Assembly (NCBI RefSeq): GCF_030149515.1
Contig: NZ_JASBRI010000006.1
Span: 1 to 64,000 of the forward strand
Direction of reading: 5' to 3'
DNA from: Maricaulis sp.
GTDB lineage: Bacteria; Pseudomonadota; Alphaproteobacteria; Caulobacterales; Maricaulaceae
Length of the DNA: 64,000 bases
Position numbers and translations under genes: made by a program. Positions 26,953-37,525 of this stretch are shown piece after piece; within the stretch, counting starts at the first letter, position 1, and each line of letters begins with the position of its first letter. The notes beneath the pieces were generated by a model. The model saw nothing but the letters and a program-made list of their open reading frames with translations, was not told where the DNA came from and did not search any database.

Positions 26953-29484
26953 CTAGTACTGCACCCCAACCCGCACGCCGATCGTGCGCGGGCGGATGAT
27001 CGTCACGCGCTCTCGGTCAAACACGAAATTGTTCGACAGCTCGCCACGCTCATCAGTGATGTTGTTGGCGAACAGCTCGACGGACCATTGATCGCTGGTC
27101 AGACCGGTCGTGAAGGACAGCGTGGTATAGCCGTCCACCGGCGCCTTGTTGATCTCGACGACGTCGGAGACGCTGTCGTCGGTATAAACGATCTGCGGCA
27201 TTACGTGCGCCAGGAGACCGTTCTCCAGCGACCACTCGTAGCGGGCCCGGATATTGGCCTGCATGCTCGGAGCGAAGGCGAGTTCCGATCCCACGAGCAC
27301 GTCGTTTGTCGGCGTGATGACCTCGGTGATCTCGGTGTCGAGCAGAGAAAAGGCGCCGGCCACCGTAAGACCTTCGATATCCGCCGGAGCCCAGGTGAAC
27401 TCACCTTCCAGACCCTGGATTTCCGCGTTCGCGGCGTTATCCGAGAAGAAAAGGTTGGTGATCGACGGGTCAAAGATCGTCGTCTGCAGCCGCTCGATCT
27501 CGACGAGGAAGGCATTGCCGTTGAAACGCAGCTGGTTGTCGAACAGGTCGGTCTTCCAGCCGATCTCGTAATTGGTCACATCGTCGGTATCAAGCGCGAA
27601 CGGCACGGTGTAGCCGCCGGGGCCGGCAGCACCACCCGGACGGTTCAGAAGACCCGGACGGAAGCCTTCAGACACGGTCGCATAGAACAGCGCCGTATCG
27701 GTCGGGCGCCATTCCAGCGTGCCCTTGAAAATGAAACCGTCGGTGCGCGCCGCATCCGGATTGCCGCCCGGATTGTTGGGCGCGTACTGCGCGGAAATAT
27801 TCGTACCGAAGGCCTGGGCATCGGTCGTCTGGCCGAAATTGAAGAAGGACGAGTTCGCGCTGCCCTTCAGGTCGACCTCGATATCGTAATAACGGGCGCC
27901 CAGGGTAATCGAGAATTGCTCGGTAAGATCGAAGGTCGTCTCGCCGAAAAAGCCGTACTGCTCGTCTGTGCGCAGCACGTCATTGCGGAAGATCACGCCC
28001 GGCGGGAACGGCCCCGGATCGGAGAAATAGCCCGGCGACGCATTGCCGACCTCACCCGTCACCGCCGTGTTGGTCAGCGGGTAGTTCGGACCAAAGCCGA
28101 CATTGCCGTTGAAGGCGACGGCCATCATCGAGCCCGGATAGGTGAAATCGTTGAGCTCGGCGACCTGCATGTCCGAGTAGAACCCGCCGAACGTCGCGCG
28201 CCAGCGACGGTCCACCGGCGTGTTGAAGCGCAGTTCCTGGGTAAAGACTTCCGTGCGCGTGTCGGAGTCCACAAACAGATTCGGCGCCTGGCACGTACCC
28301 GAGGGATCGGCCGCGCCCGGATAGGTCACGGAGCCATCGCAAATATAGTAGGGCAGATACTGGCCGACGAAGAGATAGTCGGAATAATCGACACGCTGGT
28401 CGGTCTCGCGATCCGTATAGGCCCCGGTATAGACCACTTCCAGGGCACCGAGACGGCCCTCCAGCGTCCAGCTGGTGTTGTGGAAATAGTCTTCGATCTC
28501 GTCTTCCTCGAAGCGCTGGATCTCAAGATCGCCGAGCTCCGGATCGACGAAGAACACACCTTCCGAATCCAGCTGCTGCTGCATGTGCATGACGGTCAGG
28601 GACCAGTCGGTATTGAAGTCGTACAGCGCGCTGACACGGAAACCGGAATAGGTCGTGTCGTTGAAGTCCTTCTCGAGCAGGTCGGAATTGTTCGCCTCGA
28701 GGAAGTTGACGCCCGAAAGATCGGCCGTGGACTGGAAACCGGCGCGCTGGGCGCTCACCGGCACGCCATTGGCCCGCATCGTGCCTTCCGGACGGAAACG
28801 CGCCGACTCGGACGCATCACGCGTGCCCGGCACATTGTCGATATAGCCGCCCTGATTGTCGACATAGACCACGCCGCGCAGCGCGAAATTGTCCGCGACG
28901 GGCATGTTCACGACCGCCTCGACACTGTTGCTCATTTCGCCGTTCTCGGTGAAGGAAACGGCGAAGTTGGAATAGGCGGCAAAGCCCGTCGGGTCCGGCT
29001 TGTTGGTGATCAGGCGGACGGTACCGGCCTGCGAGCTGGCCCCGTAGAGCGTGCCCTGCGGTCCCGGCAACACCTCGACCCGCGCCAGGTCGGCCGCGTA
29101 GACATCGAGATTACGTCCCGGCTGGGAGACCGGCTGCTCATCGAGATAGAGCGCCACATTCGGGGCCAGGCCCGCCACGCCGGCCGTCGTCAGGTTCGGC
29201 GTGGTCGAGGCGAGGCCGCGGATATAGATCGTCGCCTGGCCCGGGCCGCTGCCGCCGGCGGTGACGCCGGGAAGCTGCTGGAGATAGTCGGTGAAGACAT
29301 CAACACCGAGTTCTTCGAGCGTCTGCTCGTTCATCGCGTTGACAGCGACCGGAATGTCCTGAGTGGAGCTCTCCCGCTTGGTCGCCGTGACGGTGATGAC
29401 GTCGACCTGGGCATGAGCGGTGCCGGCGATGGACAGCGCGGCGGCGGACAGGATCGTAGTAGTGAGTGCACGTTGCTTCAGCAT
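26953..29484 (-). CDS. TonB-dependent outer-membrane receptor
   Basis: An 843-residue outer-membrane active transporter driven by the TonB-ExbB-ExbD complex. It has a signal peptide (TTILSAAALSIAGTAHAQ, cleaved about residue 25), the TonB box just after (DVITVTATKRESS), a plug domain (about 40-160) with the family signature TIYIRGLAS and LPGPQGTLYGASSQAGTVRLIT, and a 22-strand barrel ending in the aromatic residue Tyr. It belongs to the large receptor family common in Caulobacterales and sphingomonads; the substrate cannot be read from sequence. A 352-bp spacer separates it from the divergent MarR gene. A hairpin terminator follows. Confidence 0.93.
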   Translation of the reverse strand: MLKQRALTTTILSAAALSIAGTAHAQVDVITVTATKRESSTQDIPVAVNAMNEQTLEELGVDVFTDYLQQLPGVTAGGSGPGQATIYIRGLASTTPNLTTAGVAGLAPNVALYLDEQPVSQPGRNLDVYAADLARVEVLPGPQGTLYGASSQAGTVRLITNKPDPTGFAAYSNFAVSFTENGEMSNSVEAVVNMPVADNFALRGVVYVDNQGGYIDNVPGTRDASESARFRPEGTMRANGVPVSAQRAGFQSTADLSGVNFLEANNSDLLEKDFNDTTYSGFRVSALYDFNTDWSLTVMHMQQQLDSEGVFFVDPELGDLEIQRFEEDEIEDYFHNTSWTLEGRLGALEVVYTGAYTDRETDQRVDYSDYLFVGQYLPYYICDGSVTYPGAADPSGTCQAPNLFVDSDTRTEVFTQELRFNTPVDRRWRATFGGFYSDMQVAELNDFTYPGSMMAVAFNGNVGFGPNYPLTNTAVTGEVGNASPGYFSDPGPFPPGVIFRNDVLRTDEQYGFFGETTFDLTEQFSITLGARYYDIEVDLKGSANSSFFNFGQTTDAQAFGTNISAQYAPNNPGGNPDAARTDGFIFKGTLEWRPTDTALFYATVSEGFRPGLLNRPGGAAGPGGYTVPFALDTDDVTNYEIGWKTDLFDNQLRFNGNAFLVEIERLQTTIFDPSITNLFFSDNAANAEIQGLEGEFTWAPADIEGLTVAGAFSLLDTEITEVITPTNDVLVGSELAFAPSMQANIRARYEWSLENGLLAHVMPQIVYTDDSVSDVVEINKAPVDGYTTLSFTTGLTSDQWSVELFANNITDERGELSNNFVFDRERVTIIRPRTIGVRVGVQY

Positions 29485-29836
29485 GACGCGGTAGCAGCCC
29501 CTCTTGTTTTGTCAGAAATAACTGGATTGAGCTGCGGTTTAATGGGTCGGCGGCCGAAAGGCCATACATGCTTTGAATTGAAATTTTTAACCCTGAGTGG
29601 AATGCTTTGCCCCCTTAAAGAAACTCATCACGCTTCCTGTTGATTTTGCCGCACTTTTCGGAAACCGTTACATGGATGTGACACTCCGGAGACAATTCAT
29701 GTTTTCGGTACGATTAATGCTCACTCGTGGTAATCCGATGCACTCTAACGAGATCGCACCGAATTCGCCCGGAGGTGTTGGAATGCCGGGCAAGCAGCGA
29801 TAAACGAACGAACGGCCCTTCGCGACGGTTGGAAGA
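29485..29836. other. 352-bp divergent promoter region between TonB receptor and MarR
   Basis: No gene is convincing here. The stretch is AT-richer than its surroundings. Visible features are a GGCC-GAAA-GGCC hairpin at about 29553-29564, a direct repeat ATGCTTTG (29568-29575 and 29602-29609), and GGAGGTGTTGG followed by a six-codon reading frame (MPGKQR, 29783-29803) that could be a leader peptide but is too short to support. Promoters for both flanking genes must be here; I could not assign them. Confidence 0.4.
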
Positions 29837-30307
29837 ATGAGCGATCACGACGAAATTCTCATTGCCCTGCGCCGGATTACGCGCGCCATCGATCTGCAGT
29901 CGAAACGACTGGTCAAGGCGACCGGCCTCACCGCGCCCCAGCTCGTCGTGATCGATACCCTGCGCAAGTCCGGCGAGCTTTCGCCAAGCGCTATTGCGCG
30001 CCGGGTCTCCCTGAGCCAGGCGACAATCACATCCATTCTCGACCGGCTGACCCAGGCAGGCCTGGTCGAAAGGGTGAAGAGCGAGACCGACAAGCGCGTC
30101 GTCCTGGCCCGGCTGACCGCAAGGGGCGAACAGGCGAGCGACAATTCTCCGGAATTGCTGCAGGCCGGTTTCCTGCGCTCATTCCGAAAGCTCCAGCCCT
30201 GGGAACAGAACATGCTGATCGCCTCGCTTCAGCGCATCGCCGAGCTGATGGATGCGGAGGAACTCGACGCCGCGCCATTCCTCGACAGCGGCGAGATCGG
30301 GCGATGA
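29837..30307 (+). CDS. MarR-family transcriptional regulator
   Basis: A 156-residue winged-helix repressor. The helix-turn-helix is visible in ELSPSAIARRVSLSQATITSILDRLTQAGLVERV (about 48-82), followed by the wing (KSETDKRVVLARLT). MarR proteins usually repress adjacent genes and release DNA on binding a phenolic or CoA-ester ligand. Its stop overlaps the CoA-transferase gene by 4 bp (ATGA), so both are in one operon, and a CoA-linked or acid ligand is an obvious guess. The divergent TonB receptor gene may be a second target. The start ATG follows GGAAGA. Confidence 0.85.
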   Translation: MSDHDEILIALRRITRAIDLQSKRLVKATGLTAPQLVVIDTLRKSGELSPSAIARRVSLSQATITSILDRLTQAGLVERVKSETDKRVVLARLTARGEQASDNSPELLQAGFLRSFRKLQPWEQNMLIASLQRIAELMDAEELDAAPFLDSGEIGR

Positions 30308-31476
30308 CAACGACCGGGAAGGCCGGCCCGCTCGCCGGCCTGCGCGTCATGGAGCTGGCCCGGATCCTGGCCGGCCCCTGGATCGGCCAGACGCTCGCCG
30401 ATCTCGGCGCCGACGTGATCAAGGTGGAAAGCCCGTCGGGCGACGATACACGCAGCTGGGGCCCGCCCTGGATCGAGCATCCCAGCGGGCGAGCGGCGGC
30501 CTACTACCACTCCTGCAATCGCGGCAAGCGGTCCATGGTGGCCGATTTCCGCAACCCGGGCGATCTGGACACGGTGAAGCGTTTGATCGACCGTGCCGAT
30601 GTGGTCATCGAGAATTTCAAGCTCGGCGGGCTGGCCCGCTACGGGCTGGACTATGACAGCGTGGCAGCCCGCAATCCGCGTCTCGTCTACTGTTCGGTCA
30701 CGGGCTTTGGCCAGGACGGACCCTATGCCAGGCGCGCCGGCTATGACCTGGCCATCCAGGCGATGAGCGGGGTTATGGACCTGACGGGTGAACCCGACGG
30801 CCCGCCACAGCGCCTCGGCGTCGCCTTTGCCGACGTGTTCACCGGACTTTACGGAACCATCGCCGTCCAGGCGGCTCTCGCCCAGCGCGAACGCACAGGC
30901 AAGGGGCAGCACATCGACATGGCCCTTCTGGACTCGATGATCGGCGTTCTGGGAAATCAGGCAATGAATTTCCTTGCCACGGGAACGACGCCGAGACGCA
31001 TCGGCAATGCCCACCCTTCGATCGTGCCCTACCAGGAATTCCCCTGCGCCGATGGCCATATCATCATTGCCTGCGGCAACGACGCCCAGTTCGAGCGTCT
31101 GGCCCGGTTGCTGGCCCTGGACGAAAGCGAGCTCGCGGCCAACCGCACCAATGCGCAACGGGTTGAAAACCGGGAAGCGCTGGCCCCGCGCATTGCCGGC
31201 GTGCTGCGGCGGGAAACCCGCGCCCGCTGGCTCGCCGCACTCGAAGCCGAAGGCATTCCCGCCGGTCCGATCAATACGGTCGAGGAAGCCCTGGCCGATC
31301 CGCAAGCCGTCCATCGCGGCCTGACCATCGACCGCGACGGCATTCCCGGCATCCGCTCTCCGATCCGCATGTCGGGAGCCACGGTCGGAGAGACCGGGCG
31401 GTCGCCCGGCCTGGGCGAGCACACCGCGGAGATCCTGGCAGAGCTGGACGCCCGCCCCGGCGAAAACGGGGCCTAG
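30304..31476 (+). CDS. CaiB/BaiF-family acyl-CoA:carboxylate CoA-transferase
   Basis: A 390-residue family III CoA-transferase, which moves CoA between a donor thioester and a carboxylic acid. Family hallmarks: [33 protein letters not shown] at the N-terminus, then [19 protein letters not shown] with the region preceding the catalytic Asp, and [22 protein letters not shown]. It overlaps marR by 4 bp and converges on the FadJ-type gene with a 4-bp overlap (31473-31476). Likely activates or processes the substrate of the surrounding acyl-CoA pathway; the exact pair of acids is unknown. Confidence 0.88.
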   Translation: MTTTGKAGPLAGLRVMELARILAGPWIGQTLADLGADVIKVESPSGDDTRSWGPPWIEHPSGRAAAYYHSCNRGKRSMVADFRNPGDLDTVKRLIDRADVVIENFKLGGLARYGLDYDSVAARNPRLVYCSVTGFGQDGPYARRAGYDLAIQAMSGVMDLTGEPDGPPQRLGVAFADVFTGLYGTIAVQAALAQRERTGKGQHIDMALLDSMIGVLGNQAMNFLATGTTPRRIGNAHPSIVPYQEFPCADGHIIIACGNDAQFERLARLLALDESELAANRTNAQRVENREALAPRIAGVLRRETRARWLAALEAEGIPAGPINTVEEALADPQAVHRGLTIDRDGIPGIRSPIRMSGATVGETGRSPGLGEHTAEILAELDARPGENGA

Positions 31477-33530
31477 TTGAAGGTTTCGCCCTTCGCGGCC
31501 CTGTCTTCCAGCAGCCTGGATATGTCGGGCTCGGCACCCGCCGATCTGGCGTGCACCTTCAGGCCCTCGACCACCTTGTCCAGGCCGATCGTATCCGCCC
31601 AGAACATCGGGCCGCCCGTATAGGCCGGCCAGCCATAGCCGTTGATCCAGACCGTATCGATATCGGACGCGCGCTGAGCCATGCCCTCCTCGAGGATTTT
31701 CGCCCCCTCATTGATCATCGGGAAGAGCAGCCGCTCGCGGATTTCCTGCGGGGAGAACTGGCGCTGCTCCAGGCCGGACCTCGCCGCAAACTCGGCGATC
31801 ACGGCCTCCACCTCCTTCGACGGCGTGGGACGGCGGTTCTCGTCGTAATCGTAATAGCCCTTGCCCGTCTTCTGGCCGCGGCGATCGCGCTCGCACAAGA
31901 CGTCGCGAATGGTCTCGCCCTTCGAATTGGCCTTGTCCCAGCCCAGGTCCAGCCCGGCCAGATCGGACATCTGGAAGGGGCCCATGGGCATCCCGAAATC
32001 GGTCAGCGCCTTGTCCACGTCCCAGGGCTTGGCGCCCTGCAGGATGATGGACTGGGCGGCACGCTGGCGGGGCGACAGCATACGATTGCCGATGAAGCCG
32101 AAACACACGCCGGCCACGACAGCGACCTTGCCGATCTTCTTGGACAGGTCCATGGCGGTCTTCAGGACGGCGGGGTCGGTCTTCTCGGCCCGCACGATCT
32201 CGAGCAGACGCATGACATTGGCCGGCGAAAAGAAGTGCAGCCCCAATACCGAACCGGGCCGCCTCGTCGCGGCCGCCATTTCGTCGATATTGAGATAGGA
32301 GGTGTTGGAGGCGAGGATGGCCCCGTCCTTCACGATCCCGTCCAGGGTGCGGAAGACCTCCTTCTTCACATCCATGTTCTCGAACACGGCCTCGATAACA
32401 AGGTCGCAATCGGCCAGGTCATTGTAATCGAGTGTGGGGGTGAGCAGGTTCATCGCGGTCCTCACCTGGGCATCGGTAAAGCGGCCCTTGGCGGCGGAGC
32501 GCTCGTAGTTCTTGCGGACAATCGAAACACCGCGGTCCAGCGCTTCCTGCTCACGCTCCACAATGGTGACGGGATAGCCCGCGGTCAGGAAATTCATCGC
32601 GATACCGCCACCCATCGTGCCGGCACCGAGAATCCCAACCTTCCTGACCGGCAATACCGGCGTGTCCTTCGGGATGTCGTCGATCTTGGCCGCCGCCCGC
32701 TCGGCAAAGAAGACATGGCGCAGGGCTTTGGACTGGGAGCCCGACACCAGGCGGGAGAAGAGCTCGCGTTCCTTCTTCACACCGTCCTCAAAGGGCAGAT
32801 CGATCGCCGCCTTGACGGCTTCGATGCACGCCTCCGGAGCCTCGAACCCCTTCAGCCGGCGCATCTGGGCCTTGCGGAACTCATCGAAGAAATCGGAGTC
32901 CGAGGCGATCTCGCCGATCCGGTCGGTGCGCCTGGACGACACAGGGTGTTCGGCATTGCCGATAACCGCACGCGCATGCGCGATGCCGGATTCGACCAGG
33001 CCGTCCTCGGCAACCAGCTTGTCGACCAGTCCGATCTTCTCGGCCCTGGCGGCCGGGATCGGGTTGCCGGTGACGATCATCGGCAGCGCCTCAGCGACCC
33101 CCACAACGCGGGGAAGCCGCTGAGTACCGCCCGCGCCGGGGAGGATGCCCAGCTTGACTTCGGGCAGGCCCAGCTTGGCCGAGGCGACGGCGAGCCGGTA
33201 GTGACAACCCAGCGCGACCTCCAGACCGCCCCCCAGGGCGGTGCCATGAATGGCCGCAACGACCGGTTTTGCACTGGCTTCGATCATGTCGATGACTTCA
33301 GGCAGGGAGGGGCCGACCGGCGGCTTTCCGAATTCGGTGATGTCGGCACCGGCAAAGAAAGTCCGGCCCTCGCAGGCAATCACCACCGCCTTGATCGCAT
33401 CGTCCGCGGCCGCCGCCGCCATGGCATCGGCGAGGCCGGCCCGCACGGCCTGACCCAGCGCGTTGACCGGCGGATTGTTGGACGTAACGACGAGAACCTC
33501 GCCATCCTTGCGGCTCGTGATCACGGACAT
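31473..33530 (-). CDS. Fatty-acid oxidation fusion enzyme: enoyl-CoA hydratase/3-hydroxyacyl-CoA dehydrogenase
   Basis: A 685-residue bifunctional beta-oxidation enzyme. The N-terminal crotonase domain (about 1-190) has the oxyanion-hole segment [20 protein letters not shown]. The hydroxyacyl-CoA dehydrogenase domain begins with the NAD-binding motif [28 protein letters not shown] (about 296-323) and continues with [18 protein letters not shown] and a C-terminal domain. It is shorter than the multifunctional FadB/FadJ of enterics but of the monomeric FadJ type. It hydrates trans-2-enoyl-CoA and oxidises 3-hydroxyacyl-CoA. ATG 33530 has AGGAG upstream. It is divergent from the acyl-CoA ligase gene (219-bp gap). 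Confidence 0.92.
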   Translation of the reverse strand: MSVITSRKDGEVLVVTSNNPPVNALGQAVRAGLADAMAAAAADDAIKAVVIACEGRTFFAGADITEFGKPPVGPSLPEVIDMIEASAKPVVAAIHGTALGGGLEVALGCHYRLAVASAKLGLPEVKLGILPGAGGTQRLPRVVGVAEALPMIVTGNPIPAARAEKIGLVDKLVAEDGLVESGIAHARAVIGNAEHPVSSRRTDRIGEIASDSDFFDEFRKAQMRRLKGFEAPEACIEAVKAAIDLPFEDGVKKERELFSRLVSGSQSKALRHVFFAERAAAKIDDIPKDTPVLPVRKVGILGAGTMGGGIAMNFLTAGYPVTIVEREQEALDRGVSIVRKNYERSAAKGRFTDAQVRTAMNLLTPTLDYNDLADCDLVIEAVFENMDVKKEVFRTLDGIVKDGAILASNTSYLNIDEMAAATRRPGSVLGLHFFSPANVMRLLEIVRAEKTDPAVLKTAMDLSKKIGKVAVVAGVCFGFIGNRMLSPRQRAAQSIILQGAKPWDVDKALTDFGMPMGPFQMSDLAGLDLGWDKANSKGETIRDVLCERDRRGQKTGKGYYDYDENRRPTPSKEVEAVIAEFAARSGLEQRQFSPQEIRERLLFPMINEGAKILEEGMAQRASDIDTVWINGYGWPAYTGGPMFWADTIGLDKVVEGLKVHARSAGAEPDISRLLEDRAAKGETFN

Positions 33531-33749
33531 CCCCTTATCTCCTTGTCCCGTTTGCGGCTCGTTCGAGCCCAGTCATATCTTGTTTCCATGGCCCGGACCG
33601 GCCCCGCAGAGATGCATACCCTGTATTCTATATCACTGGCAACAATCGCGCCCGAGCGGGCGGTAAGCTTATGCCTTGTGCCCCTTGCGGATCAACACTA
33701 TCGTTCAACGAACAAAGAAAATCGCAAACCGAAAACAGGATTGCCGGGG

Positions 33750-35528
33750 ATGGAAGAGACAAGCAAGGCGCCGGACGCGGCGGTGGCATACCAATTGCCC
33801 GAAGGCTGGCCCAAGGCGTCGCTGGACCAGATCCAGGCCGCGCTGTGCGCACCCGGTGCACGTTTCGAGATGGAGACGGTTGACATCAGGGGTGTTCCCA
33901 CACGTGTGTGGAAGAACGCCCTGCCCAGCCTTCCGGATCTGGCGCGCCATGCGCGCAGCCATGGCGACCGCCTTTTTACCATCTATGAAGACGAGCGGGT
34001 CTCGTATGAAGACTGGCTCCGGGCCACGGCGGCACTCGCAGCCGATCTGCAGGCGCGGGGAATTCGCAAGGGCGACCGCGTCGCACTGACCATGCGCAAT
34101 CTGCCGGAATGGCCGGTGGTGTTCTTTGCTGTGACCAGCCTGGGCGCCATCGTCGTGCCCTTGAATGCCTGGTGGACCGCTCCGGAACTGGCCTATGCGC
34201 TCAAGGATTCCGGTGCCCGGGCCGTCGTTTGCGACGCCGAACGCTGGGAACGCATCGGCCCGTCCCTCGATACGCTGTCCTCGCTAGAACATGCCCTGGT
34301 CTGCCGGTCGGAAACCCCTCTGGCCGCCCCGGCCCACCGCCTTGAAGACATTATCGGCGATCCCAGGCATTACAGCGCCTTGCGCGACACCGACCTGCCG
34401 GAGATCGATATCCAGCCCGAGGATCCGGCAACCATCTTCTACACCTCGGGCACAACGGGTCATCCCAAGGGCGCGCTCGGAACCCATCGCAACATTCTCA
34501 CCAATATCCTGTCCTCGGCCTATGGCGCGGCGCGCTCGTTTGCACGGCGCGGCGAGCTGCCGCCCGCGCCGACGCCAAAGACCATGCTGACCGTGATTCC
34601 GCTATTCCATGTAACCGCCTGCAATGCAGGCCTGATGGGCGCCGTCTTTGCCGGCAACACCATGGTTTTCATGCACAAATGGGACCCGGTTAAAGCGTTC
34701 CAGATCATTGAGAGGGAACGGGTCAACGTCACCGGCGGCGTTCCCACCATCGCCTGGCAACTGATCGAGCATCCCGACCGGGAACGGTACGACCTGTCCT
34801 CGCTGGAGGCGATTGCCTATGGCGGTGCACCGTCGGCGCCGGACCTGGTACGCAAGATCCATTCGGTGTTCGGCGCCCTTCCGGGCAATGGCTGGGGCAT
34901 GACCGAGACCTCGGCAACGGTGACCAGCCATTCTTCCGAGGATTATCTCAATCGGCCGGACAGTTGCGGCCCGCCGGTTCCGGTTTCCGATCTGAAGATC
35001 ATGAGCCCGGACGGGAGCCGGGAACTGCCGGCCGGAGAGGTGGGCGAGCTTTGGGCCAAAGGGCCTCAAATCGTTGCAGAATACTGGAACAATCCGAAAG
35101 CCACCGCCGAAACTTTCATGGATGGGTGGATCCGGACCGGGGATCTCGCTCGACTGGACGACGAGGGTTTTTGCTACATCGTCGACCGCGCCAAGGACAT
35201 CATCATCCGGGGCGGCGAGAACATCTATTCCAGCGAGGTGGAGAATATTCTCTACGATCATCCGGCCGTTACAGATGCCGCCCTGATCGGCATTCCGCAC
35301 CGCACGCTGGGCGAACAGCCAGCGGCCGTCGTGCACCTGGCGCCCAGCCGGAATGCTACCGAAGCCGAACTGCGGGACTGGGTACGGCAGCACCTTGCCG
35401 CCTTCAAAGTGCCTGTGAAAATCCTGTTTTCCGACGACACGCTGCCGCGCAATGCCAACGGCAAGATCCTCAAGAACGAACTGAAACCGCTATTCGCCGA
35501 ATGGACCGACGACAGACAGACGGCCTGA
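33750..35528 (+). CDS. Class I acyl-CoA synthetase (AMP-forming)
   Basis: A 592-residue adenylate-forming ligase that activates a carboxylic acid to its CoA thioester. Motifs: P-loop FYTSGTTGHPKGA, GWGMTETSA (substrate/adenylate motif), and the hinge YIVDRAKDIIIRGGENIYSSEVE, with the catalytic Lys of the C-terminal domain in NANGKILKNELK. The ATG at 33750 follows AGGA by 9 bp. The frame stays open leftward for more than 700 codons through the antisense of the fusion-enzyme gene, so length alone would mis-place the start; the homology begins only here. The long N-terminus before the ANL core (about 40 residues) is unusual but the family varies. Substrate probably medium or long chain or alicyclic acids. 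Confidence 0.9.
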   Translation: MEETSKAPDAAVAYQLPEGWPKASLDQIQAALCAPGARFEMETVDIRGVPTRVWKNALPSLPDLARHARSHGDRLFTIYEDERVSYEDWLRATAALAADLQARGIRKGDRVALTMRNLPEWPVVFFAVTSLGAIVVPLNAWWTAPELAYALKDSGARAVVCDAERWERIGPSLDTLSSLEHALVCRSETPLAAPAHRLEDIIGDPRHYSALRDTDLPEIDIQPEDPATIFYTSGTTGHPKGALGTHRNILTNILSSAYGAARSFARRGELPPAPTPKTMLTVIPLFHVTACNAGLMGAVFAGNTMVFMHKWDPVKAFQIIERERVNVTGGVPTIAWQLIEHPDRERYDLSSLEAIAYGGAPSAPDLVRKIHSVFGALPGNGWGMTETSATVTSHSSEDYLNRPDSCGPPVPVSDLKIMSPDGSRELPAGEVGELWAKGPQIVAEYWNNPKATAETFMDGWIRTGDLARLDDEGFCYIVDRAKDIIIRGGENIYSSEVENILYDHPAVTDAALIGIPHRTLGEQPAAVVHLAPSRNATEAELRDWVRQHLAAFKVPVKILFSDDTLPRNANGKILKNELKPLFAEWTDDRQTA

Positions 35529-35561
35529 CCGGCCGCATCACGGGAAGAGGGAAAGACTGTC

Positions 35562-36707
35562 ATGAGCATGATCGCGACTCTGATACTGGCCGGCATGAGC
35601 GGCCTCGCCCAACCAGGCGAATATACGCCGCCAGACTATGACGCGGCGGAAAACTGGTTGTGCCGGCCCGGGCGGGAAGATGCCTGCGATATCGACCTCG
35701 ACACCACGATTGTTCATGCCGACGGATCGACGGAAACGGAGACATTCGTCGCGGCCGAGGATCCGGCGGTAGATTGCTTTTATGTCTATCCCACGGTTTC
35801 CAATGATCCGGGCGTCAACAGCGACTTGGCTGCCAACGACGAGGAATACCGGGTCATCGCAGCCCAGTTTGCCCGCTTCGGCTCGGTCTGCCGCACCTTT
35901 GCACCGATGTACCGGCAGATCACGTTGACGGCTCTGCGCGCCATGATGACCGGTGAAGGCCAGATCTTGCCGCAGAACGGCGCCCTGGCCTATCTCGATG
36001 TCCAGGCGGCCTTCCAGCACTATCTGGATCGTGACAATGACGGGCGCCCCTTCGTGCTGATCGGCCACTCCCAGGGTGCACGCATGCTGGAACAGCTCGT
36101 CGCGCGGGTCGTGGACGGCCAGCCGGTCCAGGAGCGCATGCTCTCGGCCATGCTGATCGGCTACAATCTCACTACTCCCGAGGGCGAGACTGCCGGCGGT
36201 TCCTTCCAACATATTCCGACCTGCGAAGGCCCGGACCAGACGGGGTGCGTCATCGGGTATGTCACCTTCCGCGCCGATGCCCCGCCGCCGGAGAATTCCC
36301 GCTTCGGCAAGGTTGCCGAGGACGGTCTGGACGTGATGTGCACCAATCCGGCCGATCTCGCCGGTAATTCGGACGCCCCACTCGGCGCCTATCTGGCCAC
36401 GCGCGGCGCCTTCACATCGTCCGCCGAGGCTGGACCCTGGGTGGAGGGCGGCCCCGAGGTGGAAACGGATTATGTCCGCGTGCCCGGGCTTTTGACCGGC
36501 CAGTGCATCCATGACGATGCCGGCCACTACTTCTCCGTGACCGTCCATGGCGATCCGTCCGATCCGCGCACCGACGACATTGTGGGCGATGTGGTCAGCA
36601 ATGGTGAAACCCTCCCCGACTGGGGCCTGCACCTGCTGGATGTGGGCATCGCCCAGGCGGAGCTGATCGGCCTGGTCGAAAGCCAAGCCGCAGCCTACGG
36701 GGATTAG
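35562..36707 (+). CDS. DUF3089 alpha/beta-hydrolase-fold protein
   Basis: A 381-residue probable exported hydrolase of the DUF3089 family. A short hydrophobic N-terminus (MIATLILAGMSGLA) is followed by a Gln-Pro cleavage-like site, so it is likely periplasmic. The region CFYVYPTVSND is the family signature, and RPFVLIGHSQGARML contains the nucleophile elbow GHSQG with Ser about 167. Six cysteines in the chain fit disulfide bonding outside the cytoplasm. It begins 33 bp after the acyl-CoA ligase with a GAAGAGGG ribosome site, so it shares an operon and might hydrolyse an ester or lactone to feed acid to the ligase. The activity is unproven. Confidence 0.8.
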   Translation: MSMIATLILAGMSGLAQPGEYTPPDYDAAENWLCRPGREDACDIDLDTTIVHADGSTETETFVAAEDPAVDCFYVYPTVSNDPGVNSDLAANDEEYRVIAAQFARFGSVCRTFAPMYRQITLTALRAMMTGEGQILPQNGALAYLDVQAAFQHYLDRDNDGRPFVLIGHSQGARMLEQLVARVVDGQPVQERMLSAMLIGYNLTTPEGETAGGSFQHIPTCEGPDQTGCVIGYVTFRADAPPPENSRFGKVAEDGLDVMCTNPADLAGNSDAPLGAYLATRGAFTSSAEAGPWVEGGPEVETDYVRVPGLLTGQCIHDDAGHYFSVTVHGDPSDPRTDDIVGDVVSNGETLPDWGLHLLDVGIAQAELIGLVESQAAAYGD

Positions 36708-36748
36708 CCCGCTCTCCCCGACGTGCGTTGGTAAGGAAAAGCCCTGCC

Positions 36749-37525
36749 CTATTTGAAGATCGCGACGCTCTGCATGCCCGTGAGCACCGGTTTGCCATCG
36801 GCATTCCACAGGGCCATTTTCTGGCTCGACGAGCCGCCCCGGGCGTAGTCCGCCGTGGTGCGGGAGAGCCACCAGCCGTCGGACGTAGCGGGCTGAGGCA
36901 TCAGGAGATTCACCATCCAGGTCATGGAACTGATCGGACCGGGGCCATCGAACAGGGCCATGGCGGCCGGCGGCAGGGCGTCGCCGACGGCCATCAGCTC
37001 GACCATGGGATGCAGGCCGTCGCGCTGCTTCAGCCGCACCCAGCGCAGGAAGTCCGGTGTATCACGCTCACCGACCGGCAAGGCATGGCGATATTCCAGA
37101 TTGTTGGTGAAGAATTTCGGATCCGGATGGTTCATGGCCGGCGCCGCCTCGGCATAGGGCGGCGCATCCGGCAGCGCCTCGTCGGCATAGTCGATGCTCG
37201 ACTCGAGCTCCAGCATGAAGACGAACAGGGCTTTAAGGCCCAGCTTTCCACCTCCGAACACCTCGACCTCGATATAGGCGGCCGTGCGGCCCCGGCGCAA
37301 AAGGCGCGTTTCGGCCTGCACTTCGCCGGCCAGCGGACCGATAAAGGCGATCTGCGCCGATCGAAGCGGTGGCAGGTCCGGCTCGCAGCGCATGGCTGCT
37401 TCCAGCGCCAGCGCCGCACTGAGCCCGCCATAGGCGGTACGGCCCTGCATCCAGGTATCGGGGAGGGTCGCCGCGAGGGTGTTCTCCCCCCATTCGGCCG
37501 ATTTCAGGATATCAACAAGGCTCAC
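36749..37525 (-). CDS. Thioesterase-family protein (double hotdog, acyl-CoA thioesterase-like)
   Basis: A 258-residue protein of the TesB-like thioesterase superfamily, predicted to hydrolyse acyl-CoA to the acid and CoA. Residues 1-110 make the first hotdog (DTWMQGRTAYGGLSAALALEAA) and 150-258 the second (SMTWMVNLLMP, WWLSRTTADYARGGSSSQ). It lacks the TesB long insertions and is shorter than the 304-residue protein at 55098. Its start overlaps the aldo/keto reductase stop by 4 bp; last of a minus-strand operon of five genes (40593 to 36749). Substrate not determined. Confidence 0.82.
   Translation of the reverse strand: MSLVDILKSAEWGENTLAATLPDTWMQGRTAYGGLSAALALEAAMRCEPDLPPLRSAQIAFIGPLAGEVQAETRLLRRGRTAAYIEVEVFGGGKLGLKALFVFMLELESSIDYADEALPDAPPYAEAAPAMNHPDPKFFTNNLEYRHALPVGERDTPDFLRWVRLKQRDGLHPMVELMAVGDALPPAAMALFDGPGPISSMTWMVNLLMPQPATSDGWWLSRTTADYARGGSSSQKMALWNADGKPVLTGMQSVAIFK

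Noticed and set aside
26905-29643. 912-codon open frame antisense to the first TonB receptor
   Set aside because: Composition is that of a shadow frame (Arg/Gly/His rich) and it covers a clear receptor gene and its promoter.
29597-29803. 68-codon frame between the TonB receptor and MarR genes
   Set aside because: Starts with GTG at a poor ribosome site, has no recognisable motif and lies in a promoter region.
31551-33749. Open reading frame of more than 700 codons on the plus strand, opposite the fusion-enzyme gene and running into the acyl-CoA ligase
   Set aside because: It is antisense to a clear FadJ-type gene and has no family-like protein sequence; GC-rich codon bias keeps antisense frames open. 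Only the part from 33750 is real.
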